A DNA stretch of 64,000 bases from Antrihabitans cavernicola (lineage in GTDB: Bacteria; Actinomycetota; Actinomycetes; Mycobacteriales; Mycobacteriaceae). The stretch is from NCBI RefSeq assembly GCF_008297975.1, contig NZ_VLNY01000002.1, positions 124,001-188,000 of the forward strand, written 5' to 3'. Under the pieces are notes generated by a model, which worked only from the letters and a program-made list of their open reading frames with translations, did not search any database and was not told the DNA's origin. Shown piece after piece: positions 45,326 through 54,096 of the stretch (its first letter is position 1; the number at the start of each line of letters is the position of its first letter). The position numbers were made by a program, and so were the translations under genes.

Positions 45326-47274
45326 CGGATCGCGAATTGGCCGTACTGATTGTGGCCTACAAGTCGCCCGAATTACTGAAAAGTTGTCTGACTTCTGTTG
45401 CTGCACATCTCCCAGAGTTGAAAGTCCATGTCTGGGATAATTCGGGCCCGGACTATGTTGGTATGGAGGGTGTTCGCGTCGAGTTTCCGACAGTCGAATG
45501 GCACGGCGGGAACGTCAATGTGGGGTTTGCTGCCGGCGTGAATGCGTTGGCTGAACTGGTCCCCGAATGTGACCTGCTCTTGCTGAACCCGGATGCCGAA
45601 CTCCTTGGACCGCTGGACGGGACCAGGAGGGCAATCCGTCGGCACGACGTGGCGGCTGCGGCGCCGACGGTTGTCGATTCGGCGAACCCCGAATCCGAAT
45701 CGAATGCTCGACCTTGGGACGTGGCCCATCGACCGCTCACGTTGACCAGAGCATTGGTCGCGCGTGTGGGATATGCGGAGCGACTGAGGAATACGCCGTT
45801 CTCCGATATGTACCGATCCAAGCCCATCGACGTAGCGGGCTATTTGACCGGTGCATGTCTCGGTATCAGTCGTGATGCGTGGGAAGCGGTTGGTCCGTTC
45901 GACGAAGAGTTCTTCCTCTATGGTGAGGAACTGCACTGGCAGCGTCGCGCGGTGGAGGCAGGTTTCCGGTTGGAACTCGTCGATGAGCCAGGAATCGAGC
46001 ACGGGGGCCATGGCACCGTTGCCAACGACACCGTTGCGAGCCTCCGATCGCGTGATCACCTTCGAGCGAACATCGCACTGAATCTCGATCTTGCCTTCGG
46101 CGGGAAACGAGGCGATATCTATCTCGCAAGCACATCGATTCTCGATCGAATTCAACGCTCTGCCAAGGCATCCCGCAAGGCGCGTAGGCAACCACCAGGT
46201 GCACGACCGTCCGTTGTCATCACGACCAATCGGCTGGTCTACGGTGGCGCAGAGCGGCAGACCGTATTGCTAGCCACGGAGCTCGATCGGCGAGGATATG
46301 CAGTTACGGTCTGCTGCGTACAGCGATTTGGGCCACTCGTTCGAGAGATGCCTATGTCGGTACGGCTTGTACGCCAGCCGTGGTGGTTCCCGGCCCTCGA
46401 TCTCGACGAAGGGCCACAGGTGGTGATCACGGATGCCACCAACACCGAAGCGGGTTTCGGTACTCTCTGGAAACGGCGCCGTGCCGACCGCAAGTGGATA
46501 GTCGCCGGTCACACGCCTCCGAATATCGATGCCCCTACCTACTCGGCACCACTTGCCGCGGCCTTCCGTCGTGCCGACGGATTCATCGCTCTTTCCGAAC
46601 GGCACTGGGAGGAATTGACCGAGCACCAGGAACTCAATCGAGTGCACTTCACTGCTCCGAACGGTGTGATGTCGGCGGAAAGCCTTTCCAGTAGTGAGTC
46701 GATGGGCCCGAATCCCTCTCCCGCTCAACGGGGTCGCGTGCCACAACTCGTGATGCTGTCCCGGATCGTCGAGCACAAGAATCCACATCTCCTCGTGGAG
46801 GCCTTGGAAGGGTTGGATCATCTGCCTTGGGAGCTTTCGATCTACGGCGATGGTCCTGATCGTGAGCGTCTTCAGGCTCTGACGCCGAAGTCGTTGGACG
46901 GCCGGGTGCACTGGCGAGGCTGGTCACCCGGACCAGAGCACGCGTTCGCCGAATGCGATCTCGTATGTGTTCCCAGCGGTGCAGAAGCTTTTCCGCTTGT
47001 GATCCTGGAGGCGATGGCACGCCGGATCCCCGTTGTGGCATCAGCCGTGTGCGCCGTTCCGGAGATGCTCGACGCCGGCGCCGCCGGTGTTCTCGTCGAT
47101 CCGATCACCGTCGATGCGTGGCGATCCACCCTCTCTCAATTGTTGGAAAATCCAGACGAATTGCCCGAGCTCGGTATGCGCGGCTACCTACGTACGAAGT
47201 CCCACTACACCATCGAGACGATGGCAGATGCATACGAGGCGGCGATCGATGCAGTCTTCAGCCCGCAGCGTTAG
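45322..47274 (+). CDS. Bimodular glycosyltransferase: GT2 (rhamnosyltransferase-like) fused to GT4
   Basis: A 650-residue protein. Residues about 5-265 form a GT2 enzyme of the WbbL type: VLIVAYKSPELL, GGNVNVGFAAGVN, LLLNPDAELLG (acidic metal site), TGACLGISRDAWEAVGPFDEEFFLYGEELHW. After a basic linker (SRKARRQPPGARPS), residues about 290-645 form a GT4 enzyme: TNRLVYGGAERQTVLL, SRIVEHKNPHLLVEAL, and SGAEAFPLVILEAMARR. One polypeptide would thus add two successive sugars. Fusions of this kind are uncommon. It overlaps the flippase stop and the next gene by 26 bases. Confidence 0.88.
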   Translation: MTDRELAVLIVAYKSPELLKSCLTSVAAHLPELKVHVWDNSGPDYVGMEGVRVEFPTVEWHGGNVNVGFAAGVNALAELVPECDLLLLNPDAELLGPLDGTRRAIRRHDVAAAAPTVVDSANPESESNARPWDVAHRPLTLTRALVARVGYAERLRNTPFSDMYRSKPIDVAGYLTGACLGISRDAWEAVGPFDEEFFLYGEELHWQRRAVEAGFRLELVDEPGIEHGGHGTVANDTVASLRSRDHLRANIALNLDLAFGGKRGDIYLASTSILDRIQRSAKASRKARRQPPGARPSVVITTNRLVYGGAERQTVLLATELDRRGYAVTVCCVQRFGPLVREMPMSVRLVRQPWWFPALDLDEGPQVVITDATNTEAGFGTLWKRRRADRKWIVAGHTPPNIDAPTYSAPLAAAFRRADGFIALSERHWEELTEHQELNRVHFTAPNGVMSAESLSSSESMGPNPSPAQRGRVPQLVMLSRIVEHKNPHLLVEALEGLDHLPWELSIYGDGPDRERLQALTPKSLDGRVHWRGWSPGPEHAFAECDLVCVPSGAEAFPLVILEAMARRIPVVASAVCAVPEMLDAGAAGVLVDPITVDAWRSTLSQLLENPDELPELGMRGYLRTKSHYTIETMADAYEAAIDAVFSPQR

Positions 47275-48001
47275 ACCTGTCGGAGCGTTGCGGCGGTTCT
47301 TCGCGAACTCCGCGGTGGTAATCCGCAGCCGCCCCCGTTTGGAGATTCGGAACGCGCGTCGATTCGCCCGTGAGATGAAAAATTCACTGACGCAACCGGA
47401 TCGGACGCCGACTCCGGTCGAGTTCTCGGGCGGATCGCTCTATATGGAACCGCACAGTTTCAGAAATTTGGCGGAGCGACAAGCCGGTCGGTCGGAACCC
47501 TCGGCTGCAGTTGCCGACTTGCCGTACGCCGTCGCAATGTCTGCTGGAACGTCCGATGGGACCCTCGCCGTCGCGCGGAGAATCGCATTCCTGAAGATGT
47601 TGCGGCACCAAGGCCGGGTGCTGTCTTTCCTGTACATCCTCGACGCGCGACTGGTCGGCGACGTAGTCGCGGTTGCCGATCACGGCACCGGCACAGCGGA
47701 TTTGATGATCTGGATCCTCACGTCCGCTCGAGGTGCGGAACTTCTGCGGGCCGTGGTCAAGTCGATGATTGTTGCACTGGTCGCGGAGTTCTCGTGGGTG
47801 CGCCGAATTTCCGTTTCTGTGAATTCCGGTGACGACGTATTGCGAGATGTGTTGGTCTCCCTCGGTTTTGCCCACGAAGGCTGGGCGCCGCCGAGGCGTG
47901 ACGAGTTCACTCGGGTCAATTCGGGTATCGCGGCAGAACCACGTGAAATGTGGACCTTGTTGGATTTCGAGCGCACACGCCCGGATCGAAACCCGTCGTA
48001 A
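47249..48001 (+). CDS. GNAT-like acyltransferase
   Basis: The ATG at 47249 lies inside the end of the glycosyltransferase gene and gives 250 residues. The first 60 residues are basic (RSRPRLEIRNARRFARE). The rest is a weak GNAT match: SFLYILDARLVGDVVAVADHGTGTADLMIWI, and DVLVSLGFAHEGW near the C-terminus, the usual last helix-strand pair. The acetyl-CoA loop is not obvious. A role in acylating a sugar amine of the repeat unit would suit the operon. Confidence 0.55.
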   Translation: MQSSARSVRPVGALRRFFANSAVVIRSRPRLEIRNARRFAREMKNSLTQPDRTPTPVEFSGGSLYMEPHSFRNLAERQAGRSEPSAAVADLPYAVAMSAGTSDGTLAVARRIAFLKMLRHQGRVLSFLYILDARLVGDVVAVADHGTGTADLMIWILTSARGAELLRAVVKSMIVALVAEFSWVRRISVSVNSGDDVLRDVLVSLGFAHEGWAPPRRDEFTRVNSGIAAEPREMWTLLDFERTRPDRNPS

Positions 48002-48007
48002 GCTACA

Positions 48008-49852
48008 TCATCGTGCGTGATCGACGCGCTGTCTCTCGAACTCCCGGTGCCACACTTCGAGGGAGAGGAGCGTCCAGATCCTGGGCTGCTCGTTGCGGGC
48101 ACCCGACGAATGATCACTCAGCAGTTGCTGCACCGCGCGAGAATCGAAGCGTGAACCGACGAACGACGACGGACCCGTGAGTAGGTCGAACGCCATGTCG
48201 CGGAGACCGCCTCTGAACCATTCGTCGAGCGGCACCTTGAACCCGACCTTCGGTCGATCGACGATTTCTGCGGGCAGGTGTTGGCGCGCAACCTCTTTCA
48301 CTACCCACTTGGTTGTTCCGCGGCGAACCTTCACGCTGCTGGGAAGCCGGAACGCAAGCTCGACCAATCGATGGTCGAGAAACGGTGGGCGCAACTCCAA
48401 CGACGCGGCCATCGACATGCGATCACCTCGTTCAAGCAAGTTGTCTGCCAGCCAGGTGTGCGTGTCGGCGTACAACATTCGACGAAGTGCGTCCCCGCCG
48501 CCGTTCACGTAGGGCGCGATGACCTTCCTTGTCGCGCGTGTGCCGAGTAGATCGTCGCGCTCCGCGGAGGTGAACGGTGCGAACCATCCACGCATCCGCT
48601 CGGCGTAGTCAGGTTCGGAGATGGCGCGCAGTGCGACGCCCAAGCGGGCTTTGTCGGCAGGCAGGGCTCCTTCGAGACGGGCGAGAGCCTTGTTCGGAAC
48701 GACGCCACCCCAGCGAGTCGCCCGTGCGTATCGGTACTTCGGATAGCCGCCGAAAAGCTCGTCGCTTCCCTCGCCTGACAGGACGACTTTGACTTCTTGG
48801 CGAGCGAGTTCCGCCAGTCGAAACACCGCCACATCCGCGGGTTCCGACAGTGGCGCATCGCGATGCCAACTCAGCTTGCTCCAGTTCGACTCGAAATCGT
48901 CGGCGGTCACTACAACCTCGTGATGCTCACTGCCGACGATCTTCGAAACCTTACGAGCCCAAACTGTTTCGTCCATCCGTTCGTCGCCGAAGCCGGCGGA
49001 AAAGGTGTGGAGCTTGCCGCCGTGGCGCTCATTTGCTGCGAGCGATGTGATCAGGCTGCTGTCCAAACCGCCCGAAAGGTAGGTTCCCACGGGAACATCG
49101 GCGACAAGTGCATCACGAACCGACGTCGTCAAAGCCTCGTCAACCAGGCGCACGGCCTCAGCTGGTGCCACCCGCTCGGGGCGGGACGTTTTCGGCAATT
49201 CCCAGTAAGGGCTGGACTCGAAGGTTCCGTCCGGTCGGATGGTGAGGTGATGGCCTTGCGGTAACTTCCGAACGCCCTGAACGAATGTGTAGGGTGCCGG
49301 TACAGAGCGGTGTGCCAAATAGTCGTGCAGGCTTTCGGAGTCGACCGCCACCGACCGTAGCGCGGGAAGCAATCCCTTTATTTCCGAGGCGAATGCAAAC
49401 ATGGTGGAGTCCGCATAGTAGAACAGCGGCAGAATTCCCAGACGATCACGAAAGAGATGCGTTTCTTCGGTTTCGGAGTCGTGAATGGCGTACGCAAATT
49501 GCCCGCGAAGATTCGCCACCCCGGCGGGACCATGTTTTTCGTACGTCGCGAGAAGAACCTCGGTGTCGCCGTTGGTTCGAAACGGGTAGGATAGGCTCTT
49601 TCTCAATTCGCGGTAATTGAGTACCTCGCCATTGAAGGTTATCTGGGTGTTACCACTCGCACCGGCCATCGGCTGTGGCGATCCGGCGAGATCGATAATG
49701 GACAACCTCGTGTGCGCGAATCCGACTGAGTTTGCAGACCAAATTGCACTGTCGTCAGGACCGCGATGGTGGAGGCGTCGCGCCATTTCCGTCAGCAATT
49801 CGCGGCTGACCGGTTTGCCGTCGAACCTGCGCACACCCGCAATGCCGCACAT
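48008..49852 (-). CDS. AsnB-like glutamine-hydrolysing amidotransferase
   Basis: The start MCGIAG at 49852 places the nucleophile Cys at residue 2, required for the class II glutaminase domain (about 1-200; HHRGPDD, FNGEVLNYRE). The synthetase domain has the ATP PP-loop LSGGLDSSL and SGEGSDELFGGYPKY. It has 614 residues. In polysaccharide loci AsnB homologues amidate uronic acids, and an AlgD-type dehydrogenase is encoded in this locus, so amidation of mannuronate-derived residues is the best guess. A housekeeping asparagine synthase role is possible but less likely here. Confidence 0.85.
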   Translation of the reverse strand: MCGIAGVRRFDGKPVSRELLTEMARRLHHRGPDDSAIWSANSVGFAHTRLSIIDLAGSPQPMAGASGNTQITFNGEVLNYRELRKSLSYPFRTNGDTEVLLATYEKHGPAGVANLRGQFAYAIHDSETEETHLFRDRLGILPLFYYADSTMFAFASEIKGLLPALRSVAVDSESLHDYLAHRSVPAPYTFVQGVRKLPQGHHLTIRPDGTFESSPYWELPKTSRPERVAPAEAVRLVDEALTTSVRDALVADVPVGTYLSGGLDSSLITSLAANERHGGKLHTFSAGFGDERMDETVWARKVSKIVGSEHHEVVVTADDFESNWSKLSWHRDAPLSEPADVAVFRLAELARQEVKVVLSGEGSDELFGGYPKYRYARATRWGGVVPNKALARLEGALPADKARLGVALRAISEPDYAERMRGWFAPFTSAERDDLLGTRATRKVIAPYVNGGGDALRRMLYADTHTWLADNLLERGDRMSMAASLELRPPFLDHRLVELAFRLPSSVKVRRGTTKWVVKEVARQHLPAEIVDRPKVGFKVPLDEWFRGGLRDMAFDLLTGPSSFVGSRFDSRAVQQLLSDHSSGARNEQPRIWTLLSLEVWHREFERQRVDHAR

Positions 49853-49980
49853 ATTACTCCGCATCTTCAGACGTGTTTGTCGCCAGTCTTGCAGTCGAAA
49901 TTTAAGATCTATTGTGAACGAAAGATTCTCGGACAGCCGGAACAGCATACCTTGGTCTGAGAACGATCGCCCAGATCGGA

Positions 49981-51369
49981 TCAGGGACTATTGCGCGCCT
50001 TGTCTGTGCGCGCCTTGTCTGTGGCAGCCAACCGTCTGGGATGTGCGGTTCGACGAATCGCGGGTGCAACAGGTCGGCCCTCGAGAAAACCGTCGGTGGT
50101 GCCCGCTGCGATTGCTTCGGAATAGATCTCCAAGGCTTCGCGCGTTGCGTCGATGGTATGTCCGATTTCTGAATCACTGTGTGCTGCCGAGACTACGAAC
50201 GACTGGCCGAGGACGCCGCGTTGGAGAAGCTCCTGCAGGAACAGGGTGCGATATGCCTGTGACGGGTTTCGATTCGAATCGCGGGTGACGAACACGGCAC
50301 AAGACGGACGTCCGATCACTTCGAAGAAATCCGTCAACTCGAGTTCTGACGAGATTGCGTTGACGCCCTCCGCCAATCGGGTACCCGCCGATTCCATGCG
50401 CGCAACCGGATTCTGCGTCGCGTACGTTTCGACTACAGCGCGAAATGCCGCGAGGCCTGTCGTCTCTGGGCCGTGCGTTGTCGAGAGAAGGAATACCCGA
50501 TCGCTGTCCGTGTTCAGGCCGCCCAGCTCCATGAATTCTCGCTTGCCCGCAAGGGCTGAAATGGGAAAACCGTTTCCCATTGCCTTGCCCCAGCACGACA
50601 GGTCGGGTCGAATTCCGTACACACCTTGTGCGCCGTGTGCGGACCAACGGAATCCTGTAATCATCTCGTCGAACACGAGGAGAGCGCCGTGCTTGTCGCA
50701 AAGCTCCCGAACTCCTTCGAGGAATCCGGGAGTCGGCTCAGCGGTGGCGGTCGCGGCCTCCATGATGACGCAGGCAATCTGGTCACGATTTGCGTCGAAG
50801 AGTCGCTGGAGCGAGTCGAGGTCGTTGAACTCGAAACGTAGATTTTTCGCTGTGACATCGCCCGGAATTCCGGCGTTCATCTCCGTAGCTCCGATGAACC
50901 AATCGTCTACGGAGAAGAAGGGGTGGTTGCACAGCGCGACCTTGTCTCTACGGGTTACCGCGCGGGCCAACTTGATGGCTGCAGTGGTGACGTCCGAACC
51001 ATTCTTGGCGAACTTGACCATATCTGCTCCGGGCACCAGCGAGAGAAAGTCTTCTGCCGCCAGGACTTCGAGCTCGGTCGGACGGCTGAAGTTGGTTCCG
51101 TTCGCTGCAGCAGCAGTCACAGCATCGACGACAGGTTCGTAGCCGTGTCCGAGAGTTACTGCGCGAAGGCCCATTCCGTATTCGACGTACTCGTTCCCGT
51201 CGGCATCCCAGACTCGTGCTCCGCAGCCGCGCACGAGGACGGGTGCCATGTCCTCCGGGTACTGGTCCGAGCCTCGTGCATATGTGTGTGCTCCGCCCGG
51301 TACCAGGTCGTGTAGACGACTTTGCAACGCAATGGACCTCGCGAAGGAGCGCGCTGTGCCTTCGACCAT
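49981..51369 (-). CDS. Class III PLP enzyme related to glutamate-1-semialdehyde aminomutase
   Basis: The ATG at 51369 follows GGAAGTG and gives 462 residues. Key blocks are VPGGAHTYARGSDQYP, FAKNGSDVTTAAIKLAR (PLP phosphate), LVFDEMITGFRW (pyridine Asp), and CWGKAMGNGFPISALAG, whose Lys should hold PLP. It resembles HemL but has a different N-terminus and a C-terminal extension ending in two TDKAR repeats. In this locus it may aminate a keto-sugar or make an amino-alcohol or amino-acid substituent. It lies 128 bases upstream of asnB-like, with a methyltransferase gene behind it. Confidence 0.82.
   Translation of the reverse strand: MVEGTARSFARSIALQSRLHDLVPGGAHTYARGSDQYPEDMAPVLVRGCGARVWDADGNEYVEYGMGLRAVTLGHGYEPVVDAVTAAAANGTNFSRPTELEVLAAEDFLSLVPGADMVKFAKNGSDVTTAAIKLARAVTRRDKVALCNHPFFSVDDWFIGATEMNAGIPGDVTAKNLRFEFNDLDSLQRLFDANRDQIACVIMEAATATAEPTPGFLEGVRELCDKHGALLVFDEMITGFRWSAHGAQGVYGIRPDLSCWGKAMGNGFPISALAGKREFMELGGLNTDSDRVFLLSTTHGPETTGLAAFRAVVETYATQNPVARMESAGTRLAEGVNAISSELELTDFFEVIGRPSCAVFVTRDSNRNPSQAYRTLFLQELLQRGVLGQSFVVSAAHSDSEIGHTIDATREALEIYSEAIAAGTTDGFLEGRPVAPAIRRTAHPRRLAATDKARTDKARNSP
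49993..50022. repeat. Two tandem 15-base copies (TDKAR) at the end of the PLP-enzyme gene
   Basis: GCGCGCCTTGTCTGT occurs twice in a row, encoding TDKAR-TDKAR on the minus strand just before the stop. It is a small in-frame duplication. Confidence 0.85.
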
Positions 51370-51412
51370 TGTCACTTCCGATCCCAGGTTATGTACACAG
51401 AATAGTTCGTGA

Positions 51413-52495
51413 TCACGACGCGTGTGGATCGACAATCCAGCGTCCGACCAGTTCTGGATAGCTTTGTCCGACTTCGGATAGCAGATCCGGCAACGTCAAC
51501 AACACTCGATCCGGCTCGGCGGCGACCAATTCCTCGGGGGAGATGATCGGTATGTCTGTGCCCGGCATTCGCCTGCCCTGTTTCGAGGGCGACGCATCGG
51601 CGACGGCGGCAAGGAGGTTCCGGTTGAGACCCGCCATGGCGAACAGTGCCACAGCGCGCGACGCCGCGCCGTAGGCGTAGACCCTGGTTCCCTGTGCGGC
51701 TTCGGTTTCCAGCCAGGTTCGGAGCGATTCGTTCTGTTGCGACGCCGCGCGCGCAAGACCGCGGACGACGGCAGGATCGACGATGCCGCCCTCCCGCTCC
51801 GTAGCAAGGATTCGGGTGACTCGCTCGTCCGGCTCGGTCGGTTGTTTCCGGGCGGCGATCAACACGGTTCCGCCGTAGAGGTCGAACTCCCACGCCGTGA
51901 CGATGCTCATACCCGCGTCGGCGACAAGACGTGTCAGCGCAGTCATCGAGTAGTAGGCAAAATGCCCGTGCCGCAATGCGTTCCACTGTCCTTGGGCGAC
52001 GATCGATCCCAGCGAGTGATACTGCAGCAGTAATGCCCCGTCGGAAGTCAGTGCGGCAGCGCGCTTTCGGAAGGCTGCCTGCTGGTCGGGCTCGTGCATG
52101 ATGCCGAAGCAGTCGAGAACGACGTCCGCCGCCGAGTCGACTTCGGTGAATCCGCGATCCGCCAGCAACGGCAACCATGTTCCGCCGTGCGGACTGCCGA
52201 ACTCTGTCACCGACGTTCCCTGCAGCCAACCTGATTCGGCGACCTGCCGAACCGCGTCGGCGGCCTGATCTTTCAGCGCCTGCGGCTCCACGCCGCGCGG
52301 TTCGTCGGTGACGGTGTCATCGTCCGCCAGCTGCGCCAACCCGCATTCCGCGCACAGGTCCATCGCAAGCGGATGGGCAATCTCGGCCGGGCGGATCGGC
52401 TCGTCCGCCAACGGGAAATGGTCTGCCGCCGGGACTGTGCCGAGGTCGAGCACGCGATCGAGTCGCGTACTCCCACATCCTCTGCAGGCACTCAT
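51413..52495 (-). CDS. Sugar C-methyltransferase-family protein with altered active site
   Basis: A 360-residue protein with the three-part layout of the TylC3/NovU/EvaC family: a Cys-rich zinc module (CRGCGS ... CAECGL, residues 4-52), a SAM domain, and a C-terminal Rossmann-like domain (VYAYGAASRAVALF). The SAM loop is VTEFGSPHGGTW rather than the usual E-x-x-SNDGYLL, and the segment that reads YHEH in catalytic relatives, including the paralogue at 55568, reads RHGH here. It may therefore be inactive as a C-methyltransferase or act on something else. Its start is 14 bases from the divergent epimerase gene. Confidence 0.78.
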   Translation of the reverse strand: MSACRGCGSTRLDRVLDLGTVPAADHFPLADEPIRPAEIAHPLAMDLCAECGLAQLADDDTVTDEPRGVEPQALKDQAADAVRQVAESGWLQGTSVTEFGSPHGGTWLPLLADRGFTEVDSAADVVLDCFGIMHEPDQQAAFRKRAAALTSDGALLLQYHSLGSIVAQGQWNALRHGHFAYYSMTALTRLVADAGMSIVTAWEFDLYGGTVLIAARKQPTEPDERVTRILATEREGGIVDPAVVRGLARAASQQNESLRTWLETEAAQGTRVYAYGAASRAVALFAMAGLNRNLLAAVADASPSKQGRRMPGTDIPIISPEELVAAEPDRVLLTLPDLLSEVGQSYPELVGRWIVDPHAS

Positions 52496-52509
52496 GGCAG
52501 TATCGATTC

Positions 52510-53061
52510 GTGCGCGTCGAATCCACTGACCTTACCGATGTTCTGGTGCTGGTACCCGAACCGTTCCGCGACGAGCGTGGGCTGTTCACCCGCACCTTCG
52601 ACACGGAGATCTTCGACAACGCGGTGCGACGACCTGGTGCGGGTGCATCGTTTCTGCAGGACTCGCAATCCCGATCCGGCGCAGGCGTGATCAGAGGGTT
52701 GCACGGCCGTTCGGGGCGTGGCGAAGCCAAGTTGGTGCGGTGCGCCAACGGTGCGGTGCACGATGTGCTGGTCGACATCAGGCGAGACTCGCCCACCTTC
52801 GGCCGACAGCAGGCATTTCTGCTGGACGACTCCGAGTTTCGCCACCTCTACGTCCCGCCCGGCTTTCTCCATGGGTTTCAGGCACTCACCGACACTGCCG
52901 ACGTCTGCTACCGCATCGACCGGCCACACGACCCGACCGAAGATCTCGGCGTCGCCTACGACGATCCCGGTCTCGCGATCGACTGGCCCCTTCCGGTCAC
53001 CGTTGTCTCGCCGCGTGACGCCAAGGCCGGCAGTTGGACTCAGCTGATCCAGCAACTGTGA
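52510..53061 (+). CDS. dTDP-4-dehydrorhamnose 3,5-epimerase-family (cupin) enzyme
   Basis: A 183-residue cupin with a GTG start. It has FRDERGLFTRTFD, the IRGLHG block with the catalytic His, HLYVPPGFLHGFQAL, and a Tyr in CYRIDRPHDP. RmlC-like enzymes epimerise C3 and/or C5 of a 4-keto-6-deoxy nucleotide sugar. The QDSQS that in RmlC precedes the catalytic His is present, but no rmlA, rmlB or rmlD lies in the window, so it may serve the C-methylated sugar made by the neighbouring operon. It is convergent with the SDR gene. Confidence 0.83.
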   Translation: MRVESTDLTDVLVLVPEPFRDERGLFTRTFDTEIFDNAVRRPGAGASFLQDSQSRSGAGVIRGLHGRSGRGEAKLVRCANGAVHDVLVDIRRDSPTFGRQQAFLLDDSEFRHLYVPPGFLHGFQALTDTADVCYRIDRPHDPTEDLGVAYDDPGLAIDWPLPVTVVSPRDAKAGSWTQLIQQL

Positions 53062-53062
53062 A

Positions 53063-54094
53063 TCACGCGGGTGCATCGGCACGGCGCCGCATCGACTCGT
53101 CGAGAATCCCTGCCTTCTGGAGCTTTTCGAGGTGCGGCAGCCGGGTGAACTTCTTGAAGAAGTCGTCGCTGGTGAGTCCGGCTGCGGTGTACTCCTTGTA
53201 GAGTTCGACCGCGCCGTCGGGGATGCTCCATTGTGCCTGGTAGCCAAGGGCTTTGCGGATCGCCGAGAAGTCGACGCGGTAGGAGCGAGGGTCAGGTCCA
53301 CTCTCGCCGGTGATCAGCAACTTCGAACCAGGAACCGCGTCCACCACCGATTCGGCGATCTGCGCGACGGTGAAGTTGTTCTCCTCCGAGCCCACGTTGT
53401 ACGCCTCGCAGCTCACCGCATCCATCGGTGCCGCCATCGCCGCGATGAATGCCGATGCGATGTCCCGACCGTGGACGAGCGGCCGCCAGGGTGTCCCGTC
53501 CGACATGACGCGGACGTCGCCGGTGAGCACCGCGTGCCCGACCAAGTTGTTCAGCACGATGTCGGCGCGCAGGCGTGGCGAGAACCCGAATGCCGTTGCG
53601 TTGCGAAGGAAGACGGGGGAGAAGTCGGAATCCGCCATCGCCGCTACATCGTCCTCCACACGAACCTTGCTCTCCGCGTACGGTGTGAGGGGCCGCAGCG
53701 GCGCATCTTCGGTGACCAGCTCTTCGCCGGCCGATCCGTAGACCGAACAGGTCGACGCGTACAGGAAGCGCGAAACACCCGCGGCCTTTGCCAACCGGGC
53801 GAGCCGGACCGAGGCGTGATGGTTGATGTCGTAGGTGATCTCGGGTGCGAGGGCTCCCAGCGGGTCGTTGGACAGCGCGGCGAGGTGAATGACCGCCTCG
53901 AACCCGGTCAGCTGCTCTTCGGTGACGTCACGGAGGTCGACTGCCAGTCCGGGCGGATCCGTCGGGGCGGGACCGAGAATGCAGTCCGCGAACAGACCGG
54001 AATCGAGGCCGACCACGTCGTGCCCTTCAGCCTGCAGCATGGGCACCATCACGGTGCCGAGGTAGCCCTGATGTCCGGTGACGAGTACCCGCAT
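53063..54094 (-). CDS. NAD-dependent sugar epimerase/dehydratase (SDR)
   Basis: The ATG at 54094 gives 343 residues starting MRVLVTGHQGYLG, the extended-SDR cofactor loop. The catalytic set is S...YASTCSVYG and Tyr/Lys in TPYAESK. It modifies a nucleotide sugar, probably epimerising, reducing or dehydrating at C4. It is the last gene of a tight minus-strand operon (C-methyltransferase, nucleotidyltransferase, PIG-L, SDR) with a 2-base gap to PIG-L. Confidence 0.87.
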   Translation of the reverse strand: MRVLVTGHQGYLGTVMVPMLQAEGHDVVGLDSGLFADCILGPAPTDPPGLAVDLRDVTEEQLTGFEAVIHLAALSNDPLGALAPEITYDINHHASVRLARLAKAAGVSRFLYASTCSVYGSAGEELVTEDAPLRPLTPYAESKVRVEDDVAAMADSDFSPVFLRNATAFGFSPRLRADIVLNNLVGHAVLTGDVRVMSDGTPWRPLVHGRDIASAFIAAMAAPMDAVSCEAYNVGSEENNFTVAQIAESVVDAVPGSKLLITGESGPDPRSYRVDFSAIRKALGYQAQWSIPDGAVELYKEYTAAGLTSDDFFKKFTRLPHLEKLQKAGILDESMRRRADAPA

Positions 54095-54096
54095 CG

